Notes: generated from the letters alone by a model not told the origin. 20,628 nucleotides of DNA from Pirellulales bacterium (GCA_025924495.1 JAICIG010000092.1:1-20628), one strand, 5' to 3'; positions 1 through 8,524 are shown, numbered from the stretch's first letter. Numbers and translations are program-made.

Positions 1-921
1 CAGGTAGCTCAGTTCGGCTCGCACCTGGCCGACGTTGTATTTGACATAGTAGTTGTCGTGTAGATAGTCGAATACGGCGCCGCCTTGGATGCCGCAACGA
101 CGGGCTCTGCGAAATAGACCTGCCGTGACGAACTGTTGGTCGCGTTCTTTCGTTTCCAGACCATTGACCTGGTTTCCGTAGAAATTACTTTGCGTGAACA
201 TGGCGCCGACCTGGTAGCCAATGCCCAAGGGGCCGAGGCCTAAACGGCGGCCGAACTGCCCGGCGAAGTTGACTCCCTCATGGAATCCGAAATTGCCGTT
301 GCGGCCCAGATCAAGCGGGCCCTTGAAGGCCTGAGGACCGATGAACAGCGAGTGCTCTTCGACCCTATGTCGCGGAATGCAAATGCCGTCGCAGGGAACT
401 AACCGCGGACAATTGCCGTCGTTGCACCCCGGGCCGCAGACGTGATCGTCGAATACCGGGTCGCCGCAGGTTGCGCAGCCGCCGGGTGCAAAATCTCCTG
501 GCCCGTCAACATAGACGTCCTGATCAGGACCCTCCGGAGCGCCTTGTTCAATTACCTCGCCTTGCATCGCTCCCGGAGCGATCAATTCGGAATCGGCGAG
601 CGTCGGCTGGTCTTCCGTGAAGACCACTTCCTCGATCGCCATTCGATTTCTATGATTGCGCGCCGACGCCATTCGATAGGCAAGGCGGGGATTCTGCTGC
701 CATGCTGGTAACTGAGGTACCGAGCGGGGACGGACGGGAACCATTTCGACTTCCGCTGCGGTCGGTTCCAGATCCGGCGCTTCGACCGCCCCCGACGATG
801 GCGTAGGACGTGAACGGCGAGCGAATTTTTGAGCCCATGTTGGCGCTGCGGTTCCCATGCAGATTGCCACAATCGCACAGCAGCCTGCCCATTTTGCCAA
901 GTTGTGCCGTTCGCGGTACAT
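1..921 (-). CDS. Secreted Cys-rich outer-membrane/barrel-type protein, planctomycete family, 3' end beyond window
   Basis: The frame is open from the ATG at 919-921 to the window edge, giving 307 codons with no stop, so the C-terminus is missing. GAGGAG lies about 7 bases before the ATG and fixes the start. Residues 1-30 form a signal peptide (basic start, hydrophobic core, Ala-rich cleavage region near PTWA/Q). A Pro/Glu-rich low-complexity stretch follows, about 35-140. Then comes a cluster of seven Cys between 149 and 181 (C149, C152, C162, C166, C171, C177, C181). From about 190 the pattern FIGPQAFKGPLD followed by NGNFGFHEGVNF begins. This resembles planctomycete exported proteins such as DUF6666 or the BBP7-like barrels, in which a Cys-rich head precedes a C-terminal beta-barrel. 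Family assignment is from memory of such proteins; export is well supported. It is probably a cell-surface or outer-membrane component. Confidence 0.75.
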   Translation of the reverse strand, partial: MYRERHNLAKWAGCCAIVAICMGTAAPTWAQKFARRSRPTPSSGAVEAPDLEPTAAEVEMVPVRPRSVPQLPAWQQNPRLAYRMASARNHRNRMAIEEVVFTEDQPTLADSELIAPGAMQGEVIEQGAPEGPDQDVYVDGPGDFAPGGCATCGDPVFDDHVCGPGCNDGNCPRLVPCDGICIPRHRVEEHSLFIGPQAFKGPLDLGRNGNFGFHEGVNFAGQFGRRLGLGPLGIGYQVGAMFTQSNFYGNQVNGLETKERDQQFVTAGLFRRARRCGIQGGAVFDYLHDNYYVKYNVGQVRAELSYL

Positions 922-1120
922 CGAAAGCTCCTCAGTAGTGCTATCACAGGGCGGATCGAGTCACGCCTTTCGTGAACAGCGAAACTATCGGAATCCGCTA
1001 ACCGGAACTTTCGTTAAAACCGTCAAAATCGGAAAACAGCCCCTTGTTCTCCTGGATTAACAGCGCGCGATCTGGGCCCCGACGGTTTCAAGCTGGGCAA
1101 AGGGCGCGGTAGCCCGCGCG

Positions 1121-2263
1121 TTAACCTGCCAGCGCGTGGTCAAGATCGTCGCGCAGATCTTCGAATGCCTCAAGCCCGATGCTCAGTCGGATCAAGCCAT
1201 CGGTGATGCCATGGGCCAGCCTCGCCTCCCGGTCGTAACTGGCGTGCGACATCGAGGCAGGCTGTTCGATGAGCGACTCGGCAGCGCCCAGGCTGACCGC
1301 CAATTGAAACAGCTTCGTGGATTGTACGATCTTCTTGGTTGTCTCTAGATCGCCGACGGCTTCGAAGCTGAGCATGCCGCCGAAACCGCCCGACATTTGT
1401 CGGGCGGCGATTTCGTGGCCCGTATGGCCAGGCAAGCCGGGATAGAGCACGCGTTTGACGCGCGGATGGCGGGCCAGGTGCTCGGCGATTTTTAGTGCCG
1501 TACGCGATTGTTCGAGCACGCGCAGCTCAAGCGTTTTCAACCCGCGCGAGCAGAGGAAAGATTCGAGCGGCCCCATCACGGCGCCGGTGGCGTTCTGCAC
1601 GAAATAGAGCCTGTCGTAAAGCGATTTATCTTTCACGACAAGCGCTCCGCCTAGCACGTCGCTGTGGCCGCCGATGTACTTGGTGGCGGAGTGCATCACG
1701 ATGTCGGCCCCGAGCTCCAGCGGACGCGTCAACACGGGTGAGGCGATCGTGTTGTCGACGCCGAGCAAGATGCCGCGTTCGCGGGCCAATTTGGCGCACG
1801 CGGCAATGTCGGTGATCGACATCAGCGGATTGCCGGGGCTTTCAATCCAGAGCAGCCTGGTTTGGGGCGTGATTGCGGCGGCCAGGCGCCCGAGATCGGT
1901 CGATGGGGCCAGACTGACGCGAATGCCTGAGCGATTCGTGATCTTATGCAGCAAGCGGTAGGTGCCGCCATAGATGTCGGATCCCGCCACAATGTGATCG
2001 CCGCTTTCCAGTAGCATCGTGACGCAATGCGTGGCGGCCATGCCCGAGGCGAACGCGAGCGCTCCGACGCCCCCTTCCAGGCAGGCCAGCGTGGTCTCAA
2101 AAGCTTTTCGCGTAGGATTGCCGCTGCGCGAATAATCGAATTGCCCCCAGTCGCCTGCGCCGGGTTGAACGAAGGTACTGGCGAGGTGGATCGGCGGCAC
2201 GACGGCGCCCGTTTCCTGGTCGCATTCTTGGCCGACATGGATGGCGCGCGTGCGGAATTGCAT
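1121..2263 (-). CDS. PLP-dependent cystathionine gamma/beta-lyase-type transsulfuration enzyme
   Basis: A 380-residue Cys/Met-metabolism PLP enzyme (fold type I), the usual length for the family. Numbered from the ATG at 2261-2263, visible motifs are YSRSGNPTR (44-52, phosphate-binding Tyr and Arg), ASGMAA (72-77), the ring-stacking Tyr in DIYGGTYR (Y98), ESPGNP (141-146), D170 in VDNT (binds the pyridine nitrogen) and HSATKY with Schiff-base Lys195. The C-terminal AESLIEQPASMSH is also typical. Members split cystathionine (gamma-lyase or beta-lyase) or act as sulfhydrylases; sequence alone does not decide which. The frame extends upstream to 2317, but that extension would translate a palindromic repeat, so the ATG at 2263 is preferred. 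It lies 110 bp downstream of metB on the same strand and is probably co-transcribed with it. Together they could convert cysteine to homocysteine, or the reverse. Confidence 0.92.
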   Translation of the reverse strand: MQFRTRAIHVGQECDQETGAVVPPIHLASTFVQPGAGDWGQFDYSRSGNPTRKAFETTLACLEGGVGALAFASGMAATHCVTMLLESGDHIVAGSDIYGGTYRLLHKITNRSGIRVSLAPSTDLGRLAAAITPQTRLLWIESPGNPLMSITDIAACAKLARERGILLGVDNTIASPVLTRPLELGADIVMHSATKYIGGHSDVLGGALVVKDKSLYDRLYFVQNATGAVMGPLESFLCSRGLKTLELRVLEQSRTALKIAEHLARHPRVKRVLYPGLPGHTGHEIAARQMSGGFGGMLSFEAVGDLETTKKIVQSTKLFQLAVSLGAAESLIEQPASMSHASYDREARLAHGITDGLIRLSIGLEAFEDLRDDLDHALAG

Positions 2264-2290
2264 GGGGAGTCTTTCTTGCTTTTGTAGGAC

Positions 2291-2340
2291 GGCAGGCCTT
2301 CTTGCCTGCCGCATCAAAAAGGCAGGCAGGAATGCCTGCC
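2291..2340. repeat. Double palindromic hairpin between two transsulfuration genes
   Basis: Two neighbouring inverted repeats. 2291-2310 has a 7-bp stem (GGCAGGC / GCCTGCC) around a 6-base loop. 2321-2340 has an 8-bp stem (GGCAGGCA / TGCCTGCC) around GGAA. The two hairpins share their stem sequence, so alternative pairing across both is also possible. They sit 28 bp upstream of the ATG of the downstream gene. There is no T-run, so this is not a standard intrinsic terminator. REP-like elements of this kind are common in planctomycete intergenic DNA; an effect on mRNA stability is possible but unproven. Confidence 0.7.
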
Positions 2341-2373
2341 CTCCTGAGTGGACGACCTTGCACGGTCCGGTCG

Positions 2374-3585
<1,212 letters not shown>

Positions 3586-3795
3586 CGCGCGGTCCCGTAA
3601 GCATTAAGTCGAACTAGTAACCAATCGGGACGGCGGGCGGGCTTACAAAAAAAGCCGCAGACTCGCCCAAGGCGGTCGCGGCTTACGCTCGCTGTAGTTG
3701 AAACTCTCGCCGGCGAAGCCGCTTCACGACATGCAGGCGAAAATGGCACTTTAGCAGGTGTAGGCTGCAAGCGGCCGCAAATCCCAGGTGCCTCG
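3586..3795 (-). promoter_or_regulatory. Candidate attenuator / riboswitch-like leader of metB
   Basis: Reading the minus strand, a roughly 200-nt leader separates a predicted promoter from metB. It contains three 7-base arms. Arm A is GCGGCTT at 3722-3716, arm B is AAGCCGC at 3684-3678, and arm C is GCGGCTT at 3658-3652. B pairs with C to form the intrinsic terminator, but B is equally complementary to A, which would form an antiterminator. A can itself be sequestered in a local hairpin (GAAG-CGG-CTTC). Upstream, GGCAC near 3793-3789 can pair with GTGCC near 3749-3745, enclosing a possible aptamer-like domain that ends in GCTAAA. I could not match this to SAM-I, SAM-II, SAH, cobalamin or THF riboswitch consensus. 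The arms are visible in the sequence; the regulatory role is inferred. Confidence 0.5.
3647..3684 (-). terminator. Intrinsic terminator in the metB leader
   Basis: On the minus strand the RNA reads a 7-bp stem AAGCCGC/GCGGCUU, continued by GAC/GUC and CGCC/GGCG with single-base bulges, a UUG loop, and then a run of U (seven T in total at 3653-3647). That is about 14 base pairs plus a U-tract, the strongest intrinsic terminator I found in the window. It lies 61 bp before the metB ATG. No confident minus-strand gene lies immediately upstream for it to terminate, which is why a leader attenuator is proposed. Confidence 0.75.
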
Positions 3796-3824
3796 ATTCT
3801 AATGACGCGACACTCCGCGAGCAA
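3796..3824 (-). promoter_or_regulatory. Predicted sigma70-type promoter for metB leader
   Basis: On the minus strand, TTGCTC (3824-3819) and TAGAAT (3801-3796) are separated by exactly 17 bp. The -10 box matches consensus at five of six positions; the -35 box matches at four. Transcription would start near 3788, about 100 bases before the terminator arms. Planctomycete promoters are not well defined, so this rests on the general bacterial consensus. Confidence 0.45.
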
Positions 3825-4018
3825 GCGGCGAGGCGCGGAACCGGCCGAACCGCCGGAAAAGGCGGAAAAAATCGAGGGCGCAAGCATAACGCTGGCCGCG
3901 GTGTCGGCACACTCTGGCCCCCAAAGCGCGAAATCGATGGACCGTGACCCCCACCCGCGAATACAATCGACGAAGCGAACATTCATACCGTCAAGGCGGA
4001 CGAAGGAGTCGAGCGACT

Positions 4019-5215
4019 ATGCATGTCGGCGGTTTAGTTCGGAGGTCGGCTGCGAGATTACTGGGGCGTTGGCCGGCAGCGCTGCTGCTTCTCGCGGCGG
4101 CTACGTTGAGGGCCGAAACTGAGCCGGCTGGGAAACCGACCGCCCCTTCTTCGCATGATCTCGTCCATCAATTGGGCGACAAATCGTTTCTGGTACGCCA
4201 ACGTGCCCAACGGAAGCTGTTGGAAATGGGCGTTCCGGCGAAAGACGCGTTGCAGGCGGCGCTCGACAATCCTGACGCCGAAGTTCGCTACCGGGCCCGC
4301 CAGGTGCTCGAGCAGGTGCTGGACCTCGACTTTCAACGGCAGCTCGAGACATTTCTTGCTTCGGCCGGCGATGGCAGCGGCGACGGTCTGCCTGGCTGGC
4401 AGCGATATCGACAACAAGTGGGAGAAACGCACGCGGCGCGTCGCTTGTTTGTAGATATGCAACGCGCCGAACGCGATTTGCTGCAGACGGTTGCCGCGCG
4501 GCCCAGTTCGGCGGGCGAGTTGCTCGAACTGCGTTGCCAACAGCTTCAGCATGAGATGCAAGCCGCGGACTCGAATGAAGAGCAACCGCTGGGCATCGGC
4601 AGCATTGCGGCATTTCTGTTTGTCGCCAGTAACCCTGAGGTGACGATTTCGACGCAGGCCGGGTCGTATGTGAATAACTTTGCCAACCAGCCCACGCTGC
4701 ACGAGGCGCTGTCCAGCGGCGCGGTCGTGGATCCGCTTCGCGAGCTGCTCAGCGTCTGGACTGGACGCTCTTTCGAAGACAACATGGTTGCCTATCAGAA
4801 TCTGCAATTGGCGATGCGCTATAACCTCAAAGCCGCGCTCGAACCGGCGGCTGAGCTCGCGGCGCGCAAGGAAATCCCCGCTCAGCAACGCCCCTTTGCC
4901 ATTCTTGCCTTGGGCAAGTTGGGCGACAAACGACAGTTGCCTGCGCTCGAGCCTTTGCTCGATGACAAGACCGAGTTCACCCTGCATGGTCGGGACGGCC
5001 ACGAGGTTCGTACTCAGATTTGCGACGTCGCGCTGGCGGTCATGATACATCTCTCCGGGCAGAACCTGCGTGACTATGGTTTCGACCATTTTTCTTCTCA
5101 TCCTACCTGGCTCTTCAACCCGGGCACCCTGGGTTTCAAGAGTAAGGAATCGCGCGAGCAGGCAATGGCGAAATGGCGAAAGTGGGCGGGGCAAGCCGCA
5201 GGCGTTAACCGGTAG
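4019..5215 (+). CDS. Secreted HEAT-repeat-like protein
   Basis: A 398-residue protein from the ATG at 4019, preceded by AAGGAG at 4003-4008 with 10-base spacing. The frame stays open upstream to 3944, but that part lacks a ribosome site and would bury the signal peptide. Residues 1-32 are a signal peptide (RR-containing n-region, LLLLAAATL core, RAET cleavage region). Residues 45-105 hold a HEAT-like helical pair: LGDKSFLVRQRAQRKLLEMG, then AALDNPDAEVRYRARQVLEQ. A second helical repeat region occurs at about 289-345, with AILALGKLGDKRQLPALEPLL. The middle (110-285) is helical and of unknown role. The C-terminus (SREQAMAKWRKWAGQA) is a pattern I associate with secreted planctomycete HEAT proteins. 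It is likely a periplasmic scaffold; no catalytic motif is seen. It is transcribed divergently from metB. Confidence 0.85.
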   Translation: MHVGGLVRRSAARLLGRWPAALLLLAAATLRAETEPAGKPTAPSSHDLVHQLGDKSFLVRQRAQRKLLEMGVPAKDALQAALDNPDAEVRYRARQVLEQVLDLDFQRQLETFLASAGDGSGDGLPGWQRYRQQVGETHAARRLFVDMQRAERDLLQTVAARPSSAGELLELRCQQLQHEMQAADSNEEQPLGIGSIAAFLFVASNPEVTISTQAGSYVNNFANQPTLHEALSSGAVVDPLRELLSVWTGRSFEDNMVAYQNLQLAMRYNLKAALEPAAELAARKEIPAQQRPFAILALGKLGDKRQLPALEPLLDDKTEFTLHGRDGHEVRTQICDVALAVMIHLSGQNLRDYGFDHFSSHPTWLFNPGTLGFKSKESREQAMAKWRKWAGQAAGVNR

Positions 5216-5531
5216 CCTTTAGCCTGTAGACGGAGCAGGCCAAACGGCGAGTGCGAGGCATGAGTCTCCGGCTTTCGATCGGCAACCAAGCGGTTAACCG
5301 TTCCCGACGTTCGGCGGATCGCCTAACGCCACCAATTCGGCGTTCTCCTCCCGCTTAAAGGCAAACTGTTCCCACGCGACAAGCAATTGCCGATAGGAGC
5401 CGCGACACGGCGCTGCCGAGCCGCGACGGATCTTTGCTAAACGAACGATGGACTACGCCAACGAGTGCGGCGTCATTTGGCGCCCGATCATGATTGAGTG
5501 AAAGTTGACCAGCGCTCACTGCAGCTTGCGC
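5216..5531. other. Intergenic gap, no gene found
   Basis: This gap separates the convergent HEAT-like and HAD genes. The first bases carry a short near-repeat (tagcctttagcctgtag), a planctomycete-style simple repeat. No good intrinsic terminator, RNA gene or convincing open frame is visible. Confidence 0.5.
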
Positions 5532-6197
5532 TCAGCCTCGCATGATCGGCGAATCCGCCAGCCGCGCCAACAGATCGGCCGGGTCTTGATAGACCGCCTT
5601 GGCGCCTTTTAGCTCATGGTCTTGCCAACCGCCGCACCGCAAAGCAATGACTCCGACGCCGGCGCGCGTGCCCGCCTCCACATCATAAGGCGTATCGCCG
5701 ATCATCATCGCCTGCTCGGCCGGTACGCCGAGCTTTTCGAGCGCCACGGCGACGATATCGGGATTGGGCTTCGATTTTGCGGCATCTTTTGAGTCGGCGC
5801 TTCGTTCGAGTAAGTCGGGAACTCCCGCAATGGCGAGCAATGCTTCCAGATCGCTGCGGCGGGCCGAACTGGCGACGGACAGTCTAAAGCCCAACTCGCG
5901 GAGCCGCGACACCAGTTCGGCCGTCTTGGGGAAAGGTCGCACTTGCTGGAGATACTTGTCCTGGAAGATGTGTTTGCAGTCTTCTGAAATCGCCTTGCCT
6001 GCGGGCGAGTCGATGTCCAGCCCTGCCAGTTCCCGCAATAGCTTGTCGCTGCCTTTGCCGATCAGGCGACGAATACGGTCAAACGGCACTTCGCGGCCGG
6101 CCGCTTGAAAGGCATCGTACCAGGCCATGGCATGCTGATCGTTGCTGTCGACCAACGTTCCATCGACGTCGAAAATAATGCCCGTCACTTTGCTCAT
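5532..6197 (-). CDS. HAD-family hydrolase (phosphoglycolate phosphatase / beta-phosphoglucomutase-like)
   Basis: A 221-residue cytoplasmic HAD subfamily IA phosphatase of typical length. Motif I is DVDGTLVD with nucleophile D10 and acid/base D12. Motif II is SVASSAR with S110. Motif III Lys is in KSKPNPD (K143). Motif IV is GDTPYDVEA with Mg-binding D168 and D172. The cap is the helical C1 type, between motifs I and II (about 16-90). Such enzymes remove phosphate from small phosphorylated metabolites. The cap residues do not let me choose between phosphoglycolate phosphatase, a sugar-phosphate phosphatase and a phosphomutase-like role. The ATG at 6195-6197 begins directly before the conserved IIFDVDG strand, so the start is well placed although the ribosome site is poor. 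It is a stand-alone gene divergent from the small secreted protein gene at 6433. Confidence 0.9.
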   Translation of the reverse strand: MSKVTGIIFDVDGTLVDSNDQHAMAWYDAFQAAGREVPFDRIRRLIGKGSDKLLRELAGLDIDSPAGKAISEDCKHIFQDKYLQQVRPFPKTAELVSRLRELGFRLSVASSARRSDLEALLAIAGVPDLLERSADSKDAAKSKPNPDIVAVALEKLGVPAEQAMMIGDTPYDVEAGTRAGVGVIALRCGGWQDHELKGAKAVYQDPADLLARLADSPIMRG

Positions 6198-6344
6198 GGG
6201 ATTCTGTGGATACGCTGTTTGGAGGGCTCATCGTCTGGAGTTCACCTCGATGCAAAAACCAGACCGTGCGTCATCACAAATATTCCAGCCACTCGGCCGC
6301 TTTTACGGCGCAACATGAATATTCGGTAAGCATTGCGGAATGGA

Positions 6345-6375
6345 TTGGCAGTGGCGCCAGCTAGAAACGTATGAT
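6345..6375 (+). promoter_or_regulatory. Possible promoter for small secreted protein
   Basis: TTGGCA (6345-6350) and TATGAT (6370-6375) each match the sigma70 boxes at five of six positions. The 19-bp spacer is longer than ideal. The position, about 50 bp before GGAGG and the ATG at 6433, fits a short leader. Confidence 0.35.
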
Positions 6376-6432
6376 TGGTAAAGGGATGGACTCTGAGGCA
6401 TCTGGCGGAAAAACTGTTGTGTGGAGGTTGTC

Positions 6433-6747
6433 ATGTCTACAGGCAAGATGTTCTCTGTAGCGCTGGCCGCGGCGCTGATCGCTGGAACCATTGCGGCGGA
6501 ATCGAGCTGGGCCGCGCCAGGACGGTGGCGCCGCGTCTACAGCTACCAGCCCCGCGCGGCCGCCGCGGCCCCCGTGCGCGTCCAAAGCAATCGCCGGTAC
6601 TCCTATGTGCCTGGCGCTGTTGGCGGAACGTATTCTCCTTCAACCAACGGAGGGACGCTCGGATTGAACAATAACTACCGTCCGGGCCCAGGCTATGCTC
6701 CGCGGCAGGGAATCAACTCTGCAACCTGGAAAGTCCAAGGTTTGTAA
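6433..6747 (+). CDS. Small secreted protein, Tyr/Arg/Pro-rich
   Basis: A 104-residue protein. GGAGG at 6423-6427 sits 5 bases before the ATG at 6433, deciding the start over the in-frame ATG at 6421. Residues 1-28 form a clear signal peptide (basic n-region, SVALAAALIAGTIAA core, cleavage after SSWAA). The mature part is short, basic and low in predicted order, with RRVYSYQPRAAAAAP and RRYSYVPGA as an internal near-repeat of R(R)xYSYxP. It ends with an Asn/Gly/Pro-rich tail. I do not recognise a domain. Short exported proteins with YSYxP repeats occur in planctomycetes, so a cell-surface or envelope role is plausible. No enzyme motif is present. Confidence 0.75.
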   Translation: MSTGKMFSVALAAALIAGTIAAESSWAAPGRWRRVYSYQPRAAAAAPVRVQSNRRYSYVPGAVGGTYSPSTNGGTLGLNNNYRPGPGYAPRQGINSATWKVQGL

Positions 6748-7166
6748 GTCGTTCTAATACCCGCCTGGCTCCTGCCCGCCAAATTCTCCGCGGACAGGTT
6801 GCCAGGCCGCCAGGCGCCGCCGGCACATTTCTTTACTCCCCTGGCGCGCGCAGCGACTTGTCTTGATGATCGCCTTTCACTCCGCCGGCGCGCAGGCCAT
6901 TGTCGCCTTTCGCTCCGTCGAAAGTATCTTATTGTCGTCTTTCGCTCCGTCGAAAGTATCTTATTGTCGTCTTTCGCTCCGTCGAAAGTATCTTATTGTC
7001 GTCTTTCGCTCCGTCGAAAGTATGCCCTGTCACCGTCAGCGGATGGCCACGATGGTTCTTGTGCAGTGCGAACGCCCAGCACGAGTGCGGACGAATCGCG
7101 CGCTCCTAACGATCTGCGCGTGTAATTGCAGAACAACTAAACGCGCTCGCGATTGAGCGCCGCCGT
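6748..7166. other. Intergenic gap containing the 32-bp repeat array
   Basis: No convincing gene lies here. Open frames exist in all three plus frames only because the 32-bp repeat has no stop codon; they repeat the same translated words (for example VVFRSVES) with a period that is not a multiple of three. Confidence 0.6.
6897..7024 (+). repeat. Tandem 32-bp repeat array, four copies, each with a small hairpin
   Basis: Four head-to-tail copies of exactly 32 bp at 6897-6928, 6929-6960, 6961-6992 and 6993-7024. Copies 2 and 3 are identical, copy 4 differs at its last base, and copy 1 differs at three bases. Each copy contains the inverted repeat CTTTCG-CTCCGT-CGAAAG (6-bp stem, 6-base loop). 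A diverged copy of the core (cctttcactccgccgg) lies just upstream near 6873-6888. There are no variable spacers, so this is not a CRISPR array. The core resembles REP-type palindromes of planctomycetes that have been amplified in tandem. Confidence 0.9.
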
Positions 7167-7691
7167 TTACTTCCGCCGCGCGTATTCGATCGTGAAGATC
7201 TGCTGCTCCTGGTTCTCCGCCAGCAGCATGTACATTTTGAAGGTGAAGTGATCGTCGTCCTTCATCTCGGTCGTGGTCTTGAATTTTTGCGGTTTGCCAT
7301 CGGGGCCGATTGATTCGCCGGTCATGACGGTCGTCTTCGTTTTCGGGTCGTAGTCCCCTTCATAAATCATCGGCGCGCTCTGCATTGAGTCGACCCAAAC
7401 GCCGACATATTTCTTTTTCCGCTGGTCATAGCCATCCGCGCCGTGGCCCTGGAACTTGAGTCCCCCGAAATCTCCCTCAAAGTCGCTTTCCAGCCACATG
7501 CCGCCACAAATCGATTTGTAACTGGCGGTCGCCTTCGATTTCTGGCCTCCGGCCTCCATCACGGCATCCCAGTCCCCCGCAAATTTCTTCAGCCGCTCAT
7601 GCTCCGGTCCGGGCTTGGGCAACTCTTGCCCGAGGCACATTCCGGAGACAGCCTGACTGACGACAATCGCTAGCAGCATTTTGTTCAACAT
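7167..7691 (-). CDS. Secreted DUF1579-family protein
   Basis: A 174-residue protein starting at the ATG 7689-7691, with GAGGG about 10 bases upstream. Residues 1-21 are a signal peptide ending near MCLG/QE. The rest matches the DUF1579 pattern: PGPEHERLKKFAGDWDAVME (27-46), GGMWLESDFEGDFGGLKFQGHGADGYD (63-89), YVGVWVDSMQSAPM (95-108) and a final strand FTIEYARRK. The family forms a small lipocalin-like beta-barrel of unknown function and is abundant in planctomycetes. Its size and lack of catalytic motif fit binding rather than catalysis. It has no operon partner: the next genes on either side lie on the plus strand. Confidence 0.9.
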   Translation of the reverse strand: MLNKMLLAIVVSQAVSGMCLGQELPKPGPEHERLKKFAGDWDAVMEAGGQKSKATASYKSICGGMWLESDFEGDFGGLKFQGHGADGYDQRKKKYVGVWVDSMQSAPMIYEGDYDPKTKTTVMTGESIGPDGKPQKFKTTTEMKDDDHFTFKMYMLLAENQEQQIFTIEYARRK

Positions 7692-8060
7692 CGCGCATCA
7701 CCCTCGTAGATTGGGAGTAAGGGAATTAATGAATCGGGAGAAATCGACTTGGCGCGATTATGGCCTGACCATGGCGCCGCCGCAAGGAATGGCCGCCGAC
7801 CGGCAGCATCGCCCGGCTATCAGAACACGATCATTCGCAGCCGCCGAAAGCGCAGCGATTAACCAGAGGTTTGCGTCGTTGCCTGCTCGTCCGAAAGAGC
7901 AGTGTGATCTCTATCGTAATAAATCGAGAATCTCGCTTCCGTCCCGACAGCAGATCAAGAATAACTGCGACGCAGTAACGCGAGGGGGTTGATTGAAACT
8001 GGCTTTTTCCTAAATTTATCCTTGAAGTCTTGAGTCTACGACAGACCTTGGGGGGCCATC
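7692..8060. other. Intergenic gap, weak small ORF only
   Basis: Contains the presumed divergent promoter area for the DUF1579 gene and the gene at 8061. A possible promoter for the latter is TTGATT at 7989-7994 and TAAATT at 8011-8016, with a 16-bp spacer. A plus-strand open frame from the ATG at 7729 (87 codons) has a nearby AGGGA, but its composition looks non-coding and I do not call it. Confidence 0.45.
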
Positions 8061-8285
8061 ATGTCTATTGCTTTCCAAGCAGAACATACCGGCTATGGAA
8101 TCTTGCTGACGCGGATTGAACGCCGGTCTGACGCGCAAAAGTTGCGAAATTACTTTCACGCGCATCACGTGCCTGCCACGCTCGGATTGCTGTGCGATGC
8201 AGGCGACCAGCGAGTCTTTCTGCCTAACCTCACCGCCGAGCGATTTGTCACGCTGGTGGAATCGGCGAGTCGGGAATTGGCTTAG
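8061..8285 (+). CDS. Small hypothetical protein
   Basis: A 74-residue cytoplasmic protein with no signal peptide or membrane segment. A G-run (GGGGGG) lies about 5-10 bases before the ATG at 8061. A weak promoter-like pair lies at 7989-8016, so expression is plausible. The predicted pattern is strand-helix-strand-strand-helix (GYGILLTRIE, SDAQKLRNYFHAHH, ATLGLLCDAGD, QRVFLPNLTAERFVTLVESASREL), which looks like a compact alpha/beta fold rather than random translation. I do not recognise a family. It lies alone, converging with the hybrid kinase gene to its right. Confidence 0.55.
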   Translation: MSIAFQAEHTGYGILLTRIERRSDAQKLRNYFHAHHVPATLGLLCDAGDQRVFLPNLTAERFVTLVESASRELA

Positions 8286-8524
8286 CGCCGGCGCTCGTCA
8301 GTTACAGCACGAAAACGTTCTTGTGCGGACAAGCTGTTATCCTGGCAAGTCAGCCGGGCCAGAGCGGTCATGCCCCCTGGAGCGCATTCGCTACAGGTGC
8401 TCTTCGTCGATGATATGTCTATGTAAGCCTTGATCGATTTCGACCGGTAATCACTCCGGCTTACCGTTGCGATGCCCATTTTGCTCGTGACGCGCGCGTT
8501 AAGCCCTCACGGCGCCCAGGCCCA

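Noticed and set aside
3690..3800. Known SAM-I, SAM-II, SAH, cobalamin or THF riboswitch upstream of metB
   Set aside because: GCTAAAGTGCC is faintly reminiscent of SAM aptamer pieces, but the other conserved blocks (such as GATGAAACC and GGCAACC of SAM-I) are absent. Reported as unclassified instead.
4058..5194. 378-codon minus-strand open frame opposite the HEAT-like gene
   Set aside because: Shadow of a gene with a signal peptide and AAGGAG start; biased Arg/Leu/Gln composition typical of antisense GC-rich frames.
6897..7024. CRISPR array
   Set aside because: The 32-bp units abut directly with no unique spacers, and no cas gene is present.
6799..7156. Overlapping plus-strand open frames across the 32-bp array
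   Set aside because: Present in all three frames only because the repeat lacks stops; no ribosome site or folded-protein character.
7729..7992. 87-codon plus-strand ORF with a nearby AGGGA
   Set aside because: Composition looks random, no hydrophobic core or motif, and it lies in a divergent promoter region.
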